Assembly: GCA_025618425.1 (NCBI GenBank)
Contig: CM046850.1
Span: 8,659,749 to 8,723,748, forward strand
DNA length: 64,000 nucleotides
From: Heliocidaris tuberculata
Taxonomy: Eukaryota; Echinodermata; Echinoidea; Camarodonta; Echinometridae
Direction: 5' to 3'
Below are positions 31,631-43,159 of this stretch, one piece after another. The notes under the pieces are model-generated. The model was not told the DNA's origin. It was given only the letters and a program-made list of their open reading frames with translations, and did not search any database. How positions within the stretch are numbered: position 1 is the stretch's first letter; each line of letters begins with the position of its first letter. Made by a program: the position numbers and the translations under genes.

Positions 31631-31959
31631 CATCAGACAAACCCTTCTCCTTTCCCAATGCTGGCGCTCCTGTCTTCGGAGGGAGTGCGTCACGTGGCAA
31701 TGATAAAAATGACGACTCACATGGAAGGGATGAGGCGTACGATCCCCACTATGAGCCCATTGTGACGCTTCCTGAAATTGGAAGCATTAGTACAGGGGAG
31801 GAAGATGAAGAGGAGATGTTCCGCCTCCGGGCCAAGCTTTTCCGGTTTGATCGAGAAGTCAAGGCATGGAAGGAGCGTGGTGTAGGGGACATCAAGATCT
31901 TGAGGAACCCGAAGACAGGTAGTGCCCGCATCTTAATGAGAAGGGATCAGATATTAAAG
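31631..31959 (+). CDS. RANBP2: RanBD1, first-half exon
   Basis: Phase 1 in, phase 0 out; donor TTAAAG|GTTTGT. Starts A-S-D-K-P-F-S-F-P with an acidic stretch before the domain. RanBD core follows: [45 protein letters not shown]. The family binds Ran-GTP with very high affinity and helps RanGAP act on export complexes. Joins exon 32466 to give L-K-L-C-A-N-H-W. Confidence 0.9.
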
Positions 31960-32465
31960 GTTTGTTCATAGTAGATTTAGTAGACTTTTAGTGGCTTTCA
32001 TCTTTTGCAAGTTTAATTGTGTATTTTACGAAAAGAAATCATTGAATATTTAACGAAATTCATAACCATTGTGACCAAACCATTTTAGTGAGGGGTTGAG
32101 TGACGACTATGATAGTATGTTTGACCATTGATGTCGGACCTCTATATTTGTCTTCATTATGTCTGTGAATGATTTGACCTTATACATTTGGCTGACGTAT
32201 TTCTGTGCATATACGAATCCATTGATTTGATAACCTTTGACCTCTGACCTTCCAGTGTGTGCTAGCTCACTACTAAATCACACCTAACATGTATATATAG
32301 GTAAAGCCAGTGATGGCTTCCCACTGTACTTGTTGCATTCATACAGTTTACTACTCTCTTTGTAGATAACAATTTGACCTTTCTCATGTGAAAATCCTGT
32401 TACTTTTCAAATAATCAAAAATTTTCATTTAATGAATAATGTGACCTTAATCACTGACCTTTCAG

Positions 32466-32717
32466 CTGTGTGCCAACCACTGGATCACAGCTGACATGGT
32501 CCTGAAGCCCATGATGGCATCTGAGACAGCGTGGATCTGGTTTGCTGTGGACTTCTCAGAGGAGGAGGCCAGGAACGAGCAGCTCGCCGTCAAGTTCAAA
32601 CATGCTGAGGATTCCAAGCGCTTCAAGGAAGCTTTCCTTGAGGCTCAGAAACTACTAGGGGTCGAGGAAAAAGAGAAGGAGGAGGAGAAGAAGGAAGAAA
32701 AAGAGTTTGTCAGCAAG
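32466..32717 (+). CDS. RANBP2: RanBD1, second-half exon
   Basis: 84 codons, phase 0-0, acceptor ctttcag, donor AAG|GTATGT. Contains L-C-A-N-H-W-I-T, A-W-I-W-F-A-V-D-F-S and E-Q-L-A-V-K-F-K, the closing half of a RanBD, then a Lys/Glu-rich tail (E-K-E-K-E-E-E-K-K-E-E-K). With the previous exon it forms a complete domain. Confidence 0.9.
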
Positions 32718-33606
32718 GTATGTACATGTAAGAAGGAGGTGTAGACTCATTTAGACTGTAGGATATTGTTTGTTTGATATTTGATTAAAGCATTTCAAGG
32801 AATTTTTAATCAAATGTAGATCATGTGTATGATTGCAGTAATTAGCCGAGCGTGGAGGGATGTAGGAGCCTACAAACCGAAAAATAGACATGGTTTACAT
32901 AAGTCCAAGTGTAAGGAAAGGGTTAGTGGCAGTTTCACAGAAATGAATCAGTATCAGTGGAATTACATTAGAAATGAATTGAACATAGGGTGCATGTGCG
33001 TACATGCGCATCAGTTAAGTTGCGTGTTAAAATGCTCAAAATGGTCTAGAACCAATGTTTCAGGCCATTTCAAACATTTCAAAATTTTCCATGCATGCGC
33101 GTGCGTCAGTGAGCTTAAGTTCCTTATACAGCATGAAAATGACTAATCTTTGACTGTTTTAACATTTCAATTATTCCTATATGATTTCTAGAATATATTC
33201 TTAAACATGCGTGTACATGCACGTACGCGCATGCACCCACAAATAGTAAGAATGCCTCAATTGGACTGGAATAGACTCTGCATGTGTTATGGGGCATTGT
33301 TGAACATTTGCAATTAGTGTGTGCATTAATACCCTCTGGTATGCGCATGCACTCAAAAATGCACACACGTACATGTACGCACATGCACGCACAAGTGTAA
33401 TAAGGCTTGAAATGCTATAGGTTTGACTTTTCATGTGTTTTCATTAGGTGATTAATTGAATTTTTTCAGTACCTTAGGGCAGTTTGGCCAAAGCCAGGGT
33501 AATAGTTGTACTTTGTAGGTGCCTTGAGCATCCTCTGGGATGGATGTGTCCGTAATATAAATTATGCAGCCTTAACTATTTTTTTTTTTGCCTATTTTTA
33601 TCACAG
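32718..33606 (+). other. Intron with alternating purine-pyrimidine clusters and a SINE end
   Basis: Clusters of (TG/CA)(CG) such as 'catgcatgcgcgtgcg' near 33090, 33207-33240 and 33338-33395; 33470-33565 resembles the 3' part of the tRNA SINE ('gccttgagca ... ggatggat'). Confidence 0.5.
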
Positions 33607-34977
33607 GCATTGACCAATCTGAAAACAAAGTTTGCCAGTAAACCTGGATCATGGGATTGCATTGCTTGCTATTCTAACAGCCCTGCTGAAAGCACTTCCT
33701 GCCTTGCCTGTGAGGGACCCAGATCTGGTGCCAAGGCAGTTACTTCATCCACCGTGAAGGGTGCCACTGCTCCCGACTCCTGTTCTGCACTAAGAGCAAA
33801 GTTTGGCAAGAAACCTGGTTCATGGGACTGCAATACTTGCTACTCCAACAATGCAGCTGAGTCTTCAGCCTGTGCTGCATGTACCGCACCAAAGCCTGGT
33901 TCACCCCCGAAACCATTTACCGGTGCTGGTGCCAGTGTAGGTGCTGTAGGTGGTGCTTCTGCTGTTTCATCAAGATTTAACTTTGGAACCTATCCTAGCC
34001 GTGCATGTACTGGTTTTGGCTTTGGTAATGACCGGACATCGGGCACTCAGAGTATCACTCGTAGTGGTGCTGCCTTTAAGGGAGCTGCTGGGTTCAACTT
34101 GTCTGGTGAGTCTTCTGCATCCAAAGGTTCCATTCCTAACTCAAATACCACAGGATTCAACTTCTCATCACCTGCCTCAACCCGATTTTCCTTTGGCTCC
34201 AAGAAAGACAACACCTCAAAGCTGAAAGAGAACATTGTTTCCACCAAGTCATCTGCAACAGGCTTCATGTTTGGTGGAAGCAATGCCAGACTATCTACCA
34301 GTTTCAGTTCCAGTGCAGGTGCTATTGGTGATGCTGTTCCCTTAGGATTTCAGTTCAGGCAAAAACAGCCTGGTGCCTCTGGGTTTACCTTTGGAGCCAG
34401 GCCAAGCAATGCAAGTGCAGGATTTTTCTTTGGCTCCAAGAAAAACAACACCCCAAAACCTAGAGAGAACAGTGTCTCCACCAAGGCACCTCCAATAGGC
34501 TTCATGTTTGGTGGAAGCAATGCCAGACCATCTACCAGTTCCAGTTCCAGTGCAGGTGCTATAGGTGATGCTGTTCCTTTAGGACTTCACTTTAGGCAAA
34601 AACAGCCTGGTGCCTCTGGGTTTACCTTTGGAGCCAGGCCAAGCAATGCCAGTGCAGGATTTTTCTTTGGCTCCAAGAAAGACAACACCCGAAAACTTAG
34701 AGAGAACAGTGTCTCTACCAAGGCACCTCCAACAGGCTTCTTTCATGAAGCTGATGCCATCAAGGCAGCACCATCAACCTCCTCTTGTGCAACTATCATT
34801 GATGGTACTTTGGTCACAGATAAGGTCACCTTTGGTACACACATGCCTCAGTTCTCACCTGGTGGTGCTGGCAAGGAAAAGCCCCCATCTGATGCAAGGT
34901 TCTCATTTAGTTTGACACCTTCTATACCAACTGCAGTTGAAGGCAAAGAAGAGTACCCATTTTCAAGTGCCCTTAAG
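33607..34977 (+). CDS. RANBP2: Two zinc fingers and FG repeat exon of locus B
   Basis: 457 codons, phase 0-0, acceptor tcacag, donor AAG|GTTAGT. Two intact RanBP2-type fingers (W-D-C-I-A-C ... C-L-A-C; W-D-C-N-T-C ... C-A-A-C) are followed by a long Ser/Gly linker with FG-type motifs (F-G-F-G, F-S-F-G, F-M-F-G, F-T-F-G, F-F-F-G). A 79-residue block is tandemly repeated. Ends P-F-S-S-A-L-K. It is the paralogue of exon 2408-3352 in locus A; similarity is strongest in the fingers and in the last ~60 residues (F-G-T-H-M-P-Q-F-S). Confidence 0.9.
34261..34734 (+). repeat. In-exon tandem duplication, 237 bp x 2
   Basis: 'ggcttcatgtttggtggaag' at 34261 and 34498; the whole 237-bp unit is highly similar and in frame (79 codons), doubling the F-M-F-G / F-T-F-G / F-F-F-G set. 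Confidence 0.9.
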
Positions 34978-35332
34978 GTTAGTGTGTGTGAAAATCCCAA
35001 ATAGGTGCCTCCTGTACCTTTCACAATCAGCAATTTGAAACATTGGTTGGATGAAAGTCAAAAGCTGTGGGTTAAATTCTGTATATAAGAAGCAACATGC
35101 AGAGCACATTATCGAAATACATTTCCATGCTTCCACAGAAGATCAAGTTTGAAAGAAAATTTTAGAGAGATTTGGAAAATGTCAGTATGCTTTCATGCAG
35201 GTTGTTTTTTTAAGCACCCCATTTATCTCATGCTATAAAACATGATTAATTGAGATACTTATTTCTTCAGATCTTATATACCAATTTTGTTTTCTTTGGT
35301 TCTTGACAACATATACCTGGTTCACTCTGAAG
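34978..35332 (+). other. Short intron, no features
   Basis: No repeat or exon recognised; the acceptor (ttcactctgaag) has only a modest pyrimidine tract. Confidence 0.45.
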
Positions 35333-35624
35333 GCTGTGAGCTCTGATACCCAATCCTCTACGCCAGGCAAGCCTGCCCTCTCCTTCAACAACCTGGTCAT
35401 GTCTCAGAGTGCTTCCTTCACCTTTAGCTTCCGCATGGACCTCCACAAAGTGACCGCCAAGAGTCCAGTGAAGTCTCCAGGTGTAGGAAGATCTCCAAAG
35501 ACATCCTTTTCCAGGGGAGGTAGGATGCTGTCTGGAGGATCCATCGATGAGGACATGGAGCAGGGGGATGATATGTACTTTAAACCTACCTTTCTGATGC
35601 CAGATGACTATGAAGTCACGTCAG
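35333..35624 (+). CDS. RANBP2: RanBD2 leader exon
   Basis: 292 bp, phase 0 in, phase 1 out, donor TCAG|GTAAAT. Encodes A-S-F-T-F-S-F-R-M-D-L, a basic Ser/Pro stretch (K-S-P-V-K-S-P), an acidic stretch, then D-M-Y-F-K-P-T-F-L-M-P-D-D-Y-E-V, the first strand of a RanBD. Vertebrate RanBP2 has a similar F-N-F-S-F-K ... S-P-S-K-S-P leader before one of its RanBDs. The start is the least certain boundary. Confidence 0.78.
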
Positions 35625-36153
35625 GTAAATGCGCCATGTGTTTTCCTTCAAAATGTGTTGATACCTATCGGCAAAGTGAGTTAACTCTGAAGCGCAGCAG
35701 GGGGGAGGGTTGAGGTCCAAAGTTACTATGAAGGTCAAGATTATACATGGGAAATGTGGAATACCGATGACTGGGAGAATTTAGCTCTGTATTTCTCTTG
35801 CTCAAGTTCCCCACACTGAATGTAATCACAGGGCTTGAAATAGACTGGCAAGAAGTTAGAGTACACCCTTTTATTTGCTGTGAAGAAGAGAAATAGACAG
35901 GGATCCAAGAAGGCAGGAGTGAAGAAAGAATCAAAGTGTTGTAGTTAAATTTTGACGAATCTTACCTGCCTAGACAGTGCCTGAATTGTTCTGAATTGCC
36001 TGAGTTGATTACCACACCGCTGTAAATTCTATACAAATCATAGCAACTTCAAGCACTTTCTTTACATCAACACTTGAAATGCAACAGCAATGATGCCACC
36101 ATGACTATGCACTATATAATTGTATGTACAGAATTATATGACGTGGTCTAGTG
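35625..36153 (+). other. Intron 5' part
   Basis: No exon seen. The last ~15 bases are the 5' end of a tRNA-SINE that is split by the following hAT element. Confidence 0.45.
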
Positions 36154-36518
36154 CAGCGTTTCTCAACCTTTTTTAAATCAAGGCCCACTTTGGCTCTTAG
36201 AATTTTTTTGAGGCCCACCTTACAAAAACTTTAAATGCAGACCGACCGGGCATGATAGTCCATACTTGAATCCCCAGCTAGCTGCTAACACTACTGAAGT
36301 TCACATGATTAGGTTTGAGTGCGACTACACCAGCTGGACTACTAAACTACTTACCCCCAATTTCGTAAAGACATAAATCTTTGAGAAAATTTTAAACAAG
36401 TAACATTATATAGTTGAATTCTAGGTGTGTCATGTACGATCAAACACACTTTTTATATTGTCCTCTTTTTAAAAATATTTTTTGGCCAGCCTCGCAGCCC
36501 ACTGTTTCAGATGCGCTG
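36154..36518 (+). mobile_element. hAT MITE with 8-bp target duplication
   Basis: Starts CAGCGTTTCTCAACC and ends GTTTCAGATGCGCTG; both sides carry GTCTAGTG (36146-36153 and 36519-36526). Length 365 bp, no transposase. The CAGCGnTTCTCAACC start is typical of hAT MITEs. Confidence 0.88.
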
Positions 36519-36720
36519 GTCTAGTGGATAAGTCCGCAGACTGTGAATCACATGGTATGGAGTTCGAATCCCTGTCATGGCATTTATGTCTTTTGGCAAG
36601 ACATTGATTTATATTTCCCACTATCTACCTAGATGAGGTAATTGGGTACCCAGTAGGAAGAAATTCCTTTAATGCTTTTGTGTCTTACCATGGTTGCTCA
36701 GCTAAAGCCAGGTTAATGTG
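36519..36720 (+). mobile_element. tRNA-derived SINE, interrupted at its head
   Basis: A-box-like 'tagtggataag' is formed at the insertion site of the hAT element, and a B box 'agttcgaatcc' lies at 36561-36571. The body matches the SINE at 62431 ('ggcaagacatt', 'tgggtaccca', 'aattcctttaatgctt', 'gctaaagccagg'). Confidence 0.7.
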
Positions 36721-36824
36721 AAGTTTTTTATGAAGTGTTGTAGGGTATATACGTAAATCAGCTGTACTATAGTAATGCATCTGTTATCATTATTTTGTGT
36801 GTGATTTTTTAATGTCTTTTGTAG

Positions 36825-36979
36825 GAGAGGAAGGAGAAGAAGTGAAGTTCAGTCACAGAGCCAAGTTGTACCGTTATGATGGTGAATCAAAACAATGGAA
36901 GGAGAGGGGTGTAGGAGACATCAAGGTTCTCTACAGCTCTGAAGACCATGCCTACAGGATTGTTATGAGGAGAGAACGG
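36825..36979 (+). CDS. RANBP2: RanBD2, middle exon
   Basis: 155 bp, phase 1 in, phase 0 out, donor CGG|GTAACA. Encodes [30 protein letters not shown] and R-I-V-M-R-R-E-R. Without splicing the frame runs ten codons further (V-T-K-A-F-T-S-S-K, stop), and the same read-through tail occurs in exon 7149-8096 of locus A. It is the source-like paralogue of the RanBD half fused into that exon. Confidence 0.9.
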
Positions 36980-37544
36980 GTAACAAAAGCTTTCACCTCA
37001 TCAAAATAGAAGTAACATTGGACCATTCAGCATGAAGCATTATTGTTTGAACACTTTTCTATGCGGTCTGAGTGTCTTAAAAATCTCACACATTATTCTT
37101 TGGATTAAACCTATACAGACAGGAAGGAGAAGTGAGTCAATTTGACATCCCCCCTCGTTCTCACCTGTGGAATGTTTTCACCTTCATGGACAGGCAGCTA
37201 GAAAGTACTGCTGCATATTTTTGTTTTGATGAAAGATCAGCTGTCATACTTCATGCAAATATGCCAAGTGGAGATTTATTAAAACACAAAACAGTGAATT
37301 ATTTATGAATTTGCCCCTGTTATTTGGCCCAGGTGTTATTGTAGATTTGAGAGTTGGGGGCAAGAATTGTAGTAATGCATATAAATAATTTTTCTCAAAA
37401 GTGAGAAAAATGTAACGGTTCATTTATATTCATATGGTCATTTATATTTATATGGTTGTATTCCATTCAAAAAGTATTGAAAACCTAGATACAATCCTCC
37501 CGAATTGTCATGTGCACATATAAATATATGGTTGTATTCTGTCT

Positions 37545-38585
37545 ACCAGGGCATGTATTCAATAAACTTCTAAGACATTTTTCTTAGGTCTAAGAATAAT
37601 TTCTAAGAATTTGTTGATTTTAAATTGCCTTAGCCGTATTCTAAAAATGTTAAACACTTATTCTTAGCTAAAATGATAGTTACGAAAGGATGGAATCTTA
37701 GATTCGGTGAAATTGTTATGCCAAGTCAGACCAGCTGAGGGGAGCATCACATTTGCCTCAATGCATTCTGCGTGTTAAAATTAATATCGCACTGCAAGAA
37801 AATTACGCACAAACGTATGGGAGAATCAAACAGAATTGTACAATTTTGGGCTTGATCGACTGACACTAAATTTAGTTGGCCTTGGCTAAGGATTAGTCAA
37901 GACCTCCTCATTTTCGACCTACATCCACCATCTAGAGTCTAGGCTACTGTACTTCTCATTACATTAACCAGTTAAATCTAACGTTAGATGTATACTCGGG
38001 TCTTAGTCATATAAACACATTTTATCTCACCTAATAATACTGGGGACACACCATTCTCTGTCTCCATATTGATCCAAGACTAAGTTTGTTATTAATCCAC
38101 AAATTCCAAGTTGTGTCATGACACTGTTTTTAACATCGGTGGATCTTTTATTTTGTGTACAATTAAACATAAACATAAACAATAAAATTCCATTCAACCG
38201 AATGGGAGTCGTGCTGGATGTGGTGTGTATGGCCTTGGCAGATATGTAAATCAACTTAAAACCTGCGGTACATTTGTATGTTTTCATTCCATCTCTGCAG
38301 CATTGCACTGCAGCAGCCCAGCATCCCATTTAAGCATCCTCCCTAGTATTAAATATAAGGTAGATTCTTTCTTATCTTTAATATCCTAATTTTATTTAAT
38401 ATGAATCTGTATTTAGAAACTTTTTCTTTTAACAAAATCTAAGAATATTTATGTTCACTTAGGCCAAAATTCTTAGCCCACTACTTTTTTATAGAATACA
38501 CATTTTTGCTAAGAATTTTCTCTTAGTAAAGAGATAAGAAAAGGTTCTTAATTGTCATGCTAAAGTACTTTACAGAATACGGGTC
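37545..38585 (+). mobile_element. Diverged terminal-inverted-repeat element
   Basis: The left part ('ggcatgtattcaataaac', 'cttaggtctaagaat') and right part ('ctaagaattttctcttag', 'tttacagaatacgggtcc') are imperfect inverse copies about 1 kb apart. A 100-codon minus-strand frame inside (38329-38027) matches nothing I recognise. The transposon superfamily is unknown. Confidence 0.5.
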
Positions 38586-38721
38586 CAAGTGTTCAAAGTC
38601 TAGACAATCCATTGCAGGTATTTATGTATATAGTTGTATTTTATCCACTTGAAAAGCTATACAATCCTCCAACATTATCCAATGCACATGTACATCTTTT
38701 AAAAAAAATTCTGTCCACCAG

Positions 38722-38962
38722 GTGTTCAAAGTTTGTGCAAACCACTACCTAAATCCCAGTATTGAGCTCCGTCCGAACGCTGGTTCTGACCGTTCATGGG
38801 TTTGGTCAGCGATGGATGCTTCTGAAGGAAAGGTTCAGAATGAGCAGCTGGCTGTAAAATTCCGAGTGGTAGACACAGCAAAAAAATTTGAAGAGGTTGT
38901 TAACAAGGCAAAAGAAGATTTAGCGAAGGATGGTGGAATGGAGAACAAGAACAATTCTACAG
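38722..38962 (+). CDS. RANBP2: RanBD2, second-half exon
   Basis: 241 bp, phase 0 in, phase 1 out. Starts V-F-K-V-C-A-N-H-Y, so the intron lies three codons earlier than in RanBD3 and RanBD4. Then W-V-W-S-A-M-D, E-Q-L-A-V-K-F-R and a Lys-rich end. With the two preceding exons it completes RanBD2. Confidence 0.88.
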
Positions 38963-39049
38963 GTACCTGCTATGCTTCATATCCTAATGAAAATGATACT
39001 TGTAAAAATTAACTTTCTAGGGCCCATTGGCATAAGGAAAGTTCCTTTA

Positions 39050-39520
39050 AATCATCTAGTCCCTCACCCTCTCCCTCACCCACTTCTACTACCTCTAACT
39101 CTACCCTCTCCCTCTCCCTCACCCACTCCCACTACCTCTACCCTCACCCTCTCCCTCACCCACTCCCACTCTCTCTACTTCGACTCTCTCCCTCCCTCAC
39201 CTACTCCCACTACCTCTACCCTCACCCTCTCCCTCACCCATTCCCACTACCTCTACCCTCTCCCTTTCCCTCGCCAACTCCCACTTTCTCTACCTTGAAT
39301 CCCTCCCTCATCCACTCCCACTCTCACTAACTTTACCTCACCCTCTCTCTCCCCCACTCCCACTCTACCTCGACCCTCTCTCTTCCTCACCCACTCCCTC
39401 ACCCTCTCCCTCCCTCACTCTCTCCCTTTCCCATACCCTAACCCTCACCCTCCAGCTTATCCTCCCCCTCTCCTTTCCCTCACCCCAACCTCTCTATCTC
39501 ACTCTTTGACTCTCTTGCTC
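39050..39520 (+). repeat. C/T-rich minisatellite-like tract
   Basis: Imperfect tandem units of 'ccctcaccctctccctcacccactcc' type, purely pyrimidine-biased on +, in the intron after RanBD2. A separate 17-nt C run is at 39686-39702. Confidence 0.85.
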
Positions 39521-39838
39521 ACCATTTCCCTATATCTCATAATAATTTGCAGACATGGCTACTGCTGTCTACTCCTTGGATTCTACAGTGCGAGCCAGAA
39601 AACACTACACACTTTTGTAATTGCCTATTGTTTTATGAGTGAGTTATGAATATGGAGGTATTTGTTATGTACTTGTAGAGTATTGCCCCCCCCCCCCCCC
39701 CCGTTTCTTTTGGTACCATATTCATGGGATGATATTTCATGGTTAGCTGCACAAGGGTCAATTTAGGTAACTGACCGGACTATAAAACTGAAGAGCCAGT
39801 GATCAGGTCATGTGATCCAAACCTCTCATCTGCTCTAG

Positions 39839-39895
39839 CTAAAGTCATCAATGCAACATCTGAATCCAGTGCTGCATCCTCGATGGTTCAAGCAA
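39839..39895 (+). CDS. RANBP2: Small linker exon before RanBD3
   Basis: 57 bp, phase 1-1; acceptor gctctag, donor GCAA|GTATGT. Reads A-K-V-I-N-A-T-S-E-S-S-A-A-S-S-M-V-Q-A. Its paralogue at 43526 has identical length and phase. Frame joins both neighbours exactly. Confidence 0.7.
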
Positions 39896-40450
39896 GTATG
39901 TCATCTTGAGTATGGGCAGGGTTTGGAAAAAAAGTACATTTATATATCCCTTTTGAAAGTATTTGTTTCCTTTAGTAATACTGCAGTAGTCAATAACTAT
40001 GTATCACAGAAGTTGACATTGGGGGATATATGTATGTTCAGGCAAGTTGGTTTTACTTGAATAAGTCACATGACCAGTAATCAGGTCATGTGATCCCAAT
40101 CTCACCCGCTCTAGTCGAAGGCATCATTTGAATCCAATTACATGTCCTCAGTGATAGGTAATTTTCCAGGAATGCCTTGATCACTGTAGGGGGTTTGTAG
40201 CCCTTTTTAGCATATTGATTTCATTGAGGGCTACTGCAATAGTCAGTGGCTGTTTATCACAGAAGTTGAAATTACAATGTAAATAAAATGCTCAATCAAG
40301 TTGGCTTATATATGATTGAATGCATTGATTTTTTTAAATTATAATTCCACAGGTTTAACTTTAAAAAAAAACAACAAAAATACTATTATACTGGATGTCT
40401 ATGTATACTTTCTATTTTATAATAACTTTAAACCATGTAAAATGTATTTT

Positions 40451-41459
40451 TGTCCCCGCCGAACGAAGTTTGCGAGGGGACTATGAAACGGGCTCCGTTC
40501 GTGTGTGCGTGTGTGTGTCCGTCCGTCCGTCCGTCCGTCTGTCCGTGTGTGCTCAAATGTTAGAAAATGCTACTTCTCCGTCATTTCTTGGCCGATTTTG
40601 ATTCCGATTGTTTTATCTGATAGGGCTGGGTGGGGGCTTCCAAACTTCTACACAGAATTTTGAAATTCATTAATTATGCAAATTTATGCAAATTTATTCA
40701 AAATCGACGAAAAATGCTACTTCTCTATTTCACATCGGATTTTGATTCCGATTGTTTTATCTGATAGGGCTGGGTGGGGGCTTCCATACTTCTACACAGA
40801 ATTTTGAAATTCATTAATTATGCAAATTTATGCAAATTTATTCAAAATTGACGAAAAATGCTACTTCTCCTCTATTTCACATCGGATTTTGATTCCGATT
40901 GTTTTATCTGATAGGGCTGGGTGGGGGCTTCCAAACTTCTACACAGAATTTTGAAATTCATTAATTATGCAAATTTATGCAAATTTATTCAAAATCGACA
41001 AAAAATGCTACTTCTCCTCTATTTCACATCGGATTTTGATTCCGATTGTTTTATCTGATAGGGCTGGGTGGGGGCTTCCATACTTCTACACAGAATTTTG
41101 AAATTCATTAATTATGCAAATTTATGCAAATTTATTCAAAATTGACGAAAAATGCTACTTCTCTATTTCACATCGGATTTTGATTCTGATTGTTTTATCT
41201 GATAGGGCTGGGTGGGAGCTTCCAAACTTCTACACAGAATTTTGAAATTCATTATTCATGCAAATTTATGCAAATTTATTCAAAATGGCTGAAGGTTCAT
41301 AATGTTTTCATGTTTTATATTTCAGTTGTATACATGCATTGTTGGTATTCTCTTCTTTTGCATGCAGTAACATTATTATTTTATTCACTAAAGTTTTTCA
41401 CTGAAGTTTTAAGGTTCAGGCTAGTTAATTTCCACAGATCTGCACTTCCGGCGGGGACA
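40451..41459 (+). mobile_element. Pearl-like element with five ~147-bp repeats
   Basis: Ends TGTCCCCGCCG and CGGCGGGGACA. After the left end comes (GT)n and (CCGT)n, then tandem units aligned on 'gctacttctc' at 40569, 40716, 40860, 41007 and 41154. It shares the 'CCCCGCCgAACGAAGTTTG' opening with 1518-2158 but has unrelated core units. It lies within an insertion absent from the paralogous intron at 43583-44141. Confidence 0.72.
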
Positions 41460-41693
41460 TTTATTACGCATTGCGTAATTTACTCATTCACTTGTGTTAT
41501 TGAATATTGAATTGTATATTTGATTTCTTGTTAAAATCACTGTTCTGTTGGAAATGAAAATAAAACTGAAACTGAAACTGAATAATGATTCCCATGAAAG
41601 TCAGTGGCTGTGTATCACATCAGTTGACATATGATGAATCTATTCAGGGAAATACAGTTAATAAATTGTGAAAATCTTGTTAAATTTTGCTAG

Positions 41694-41944
41694 TTGGAGG
41701 TGAAGTAAATCCTGAGGAAGAAAGAGATATCCACTTCCAGCCAATCGTGAAACTCCCAGACAACGTGGACCTCGTCACAGGGGAGGAGCAAGAAGTTGCT
41801 GTGTTTGTCGGGCTTGGCAAGCTCTACCGGTTTGATGGAGGGGCAAGGCAGTGGAAGGAGAGGGGCGTCGGTGATATCAAGATCATGAAGGAAGAGGAGA
41901 CCGATGTGTATCGTATCGTCATGAGGAGAGACCAGATACACAAG
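41694..41944 (+). CDS. RANBP2: RanBD3, first-half exon
   Basis: 251 bp, phase 1 in, phase 0 out, donor AAG|GTGAAC. Encodes [39 protein letters not shown] and V-M-R-R-D-Q-I-H-K. Near-identical to exon 44142-44392. Confidence 0.9.
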
Positions 41945-42469
41945 GTGAACATAATGATAGTCCTGATTGAAGGCCTGGCCAGACCCGAACAATAACGATA
42001 AATTATACGCATACATATGTAACTATGAAGATAACAAGAAAAGCAGTCACACCTGAATGATAAAATCATTGGGGCTCTGTCAGTCAAGCACAAAAGACAC
42101 TGCCCACATGACTTCTTCTGGACTGACATCACATCGCAAGAGTAATATTATTGGCTCACAGATATTATCATTTATAGGTCTGTAACAATGAAATCATTGA
42201 GGTAGGATTATTAGGACAAATTGTTTATGTCTGACCTATAACAACGATTTCAAATTCACTTTCTACATAAACAACTGGAGAGTAATTTAGGAACAACTCG
42301 TTGTTGTTATCAACATTTTTATGAGGACAGACTGGCCCTTTATATAGTTTTTCAACTTCTCTAAGCGTCTGACAGTTATTATTAAGCCATTATCAATGCA
42401 TGCATACAGTACATATATGTGCACCACCTACACTCCCTTTGGAGAATTCCGCCTGTGTGGTCACATGAG

Positions 42470-42612
42470 GGTAGAGGAAAGGCTCTTGGCATCCTACCAG
42501 GTCCCCATTATTCTTCTGGGTATGGAGGGGCAAAGGTTGATTATTAGTGTCTTTCCAAGGAACATGATTGCTATGTTGGGGCTCGAACCCATGACCTTTG
42601 CTTAATACGATG
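42470..42612 (-). mobile_element. Antisense tRNA-SINE fragment
   Basis: On the minus strand: B box 'gggttcgagcccc' (about 42580), 'ccttggaaagacact', 'cctttgcccctccatacccag', 'acctggtaggatgcc'. Same family as 62431-62705 and same position as copies at 8593 and 44935. Confidence 0.65.
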
Positions 42613-42635
42613 CTATCTTTATTTACTATTCGCAG

Positions 42636-42951
42636 GTGTGTGCCAACCACTACATCACTTCCTTCATGGCACTGCACCCAATGTCCGGTTCAGACCGTGC
42701 CTGGGTGTGGCATGCCATGGATGCAGCCGATGGAGAACCCACCTCAGAGCAACTAGCCATCAAGTTCAAAGATCCCTCAATCGCTGCATCCTTCAAAGAG
42801 AAGTTTGAGCAAGCCCAGGCCAAGATCAGACTCCGAGAGGCCGGTGATGATTGGGGACAGAAGGCCCTTAAGGAAGATGGAGACAGGACTGCATCATCTT
42901 CTACCGGTCATGCAGGAGACGGTGTCGCCAAGACAACGCCCTCCAGCCAAG
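42636..42951 (+). CDS. RANBP2: RanBD3, second-half exon
   Basis: 316 bp, phase 0 in, phase 1 out, donor CAAG|GTAACT. V-C-A-N-H-Y-I-T start, W-V-W-H-A-M-D-A-A-D-G-E, E-Q-L-A-I-K-F-K, then a longer linker (R-E-A-G-D-D-W-G-Q ... T-P-S-S-Q). RanBD4's paralogous exon ends in a stop instead. Confidence 0.9.
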
Positions 42952-43159
42952 GTAACTAATGTGAGGCTAAGTCTGAGAGGAAATTCATTGTGCACTCTCA
43001 TTTTTGTATTTTTGTATATTTTATAGCATGGCATCCTAGGCATTATCATACTGATCATCATCCTCTCTCACTTGTATCCACCCTTGCTATCCTACATTTT
43101 GGGTTTTTAATTCGGTCAGATTATGTGTACTGGTAGAATTGTATATTTTCACTCTTTTT

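Noticed and set aside
38027..38329. 100-codon minus-strand frame as a transposase
   Set aside because: No catalytic or DNA-binding motif could be recognised.
39541..39625. Exon candidate after 'tttgcag' reading D-M-A-T-A-V-Y-S-L-D
   Set aside because: It ends in a stop within 25 codons and has no paralogue; the exon at 39839 joins in frame and has one.
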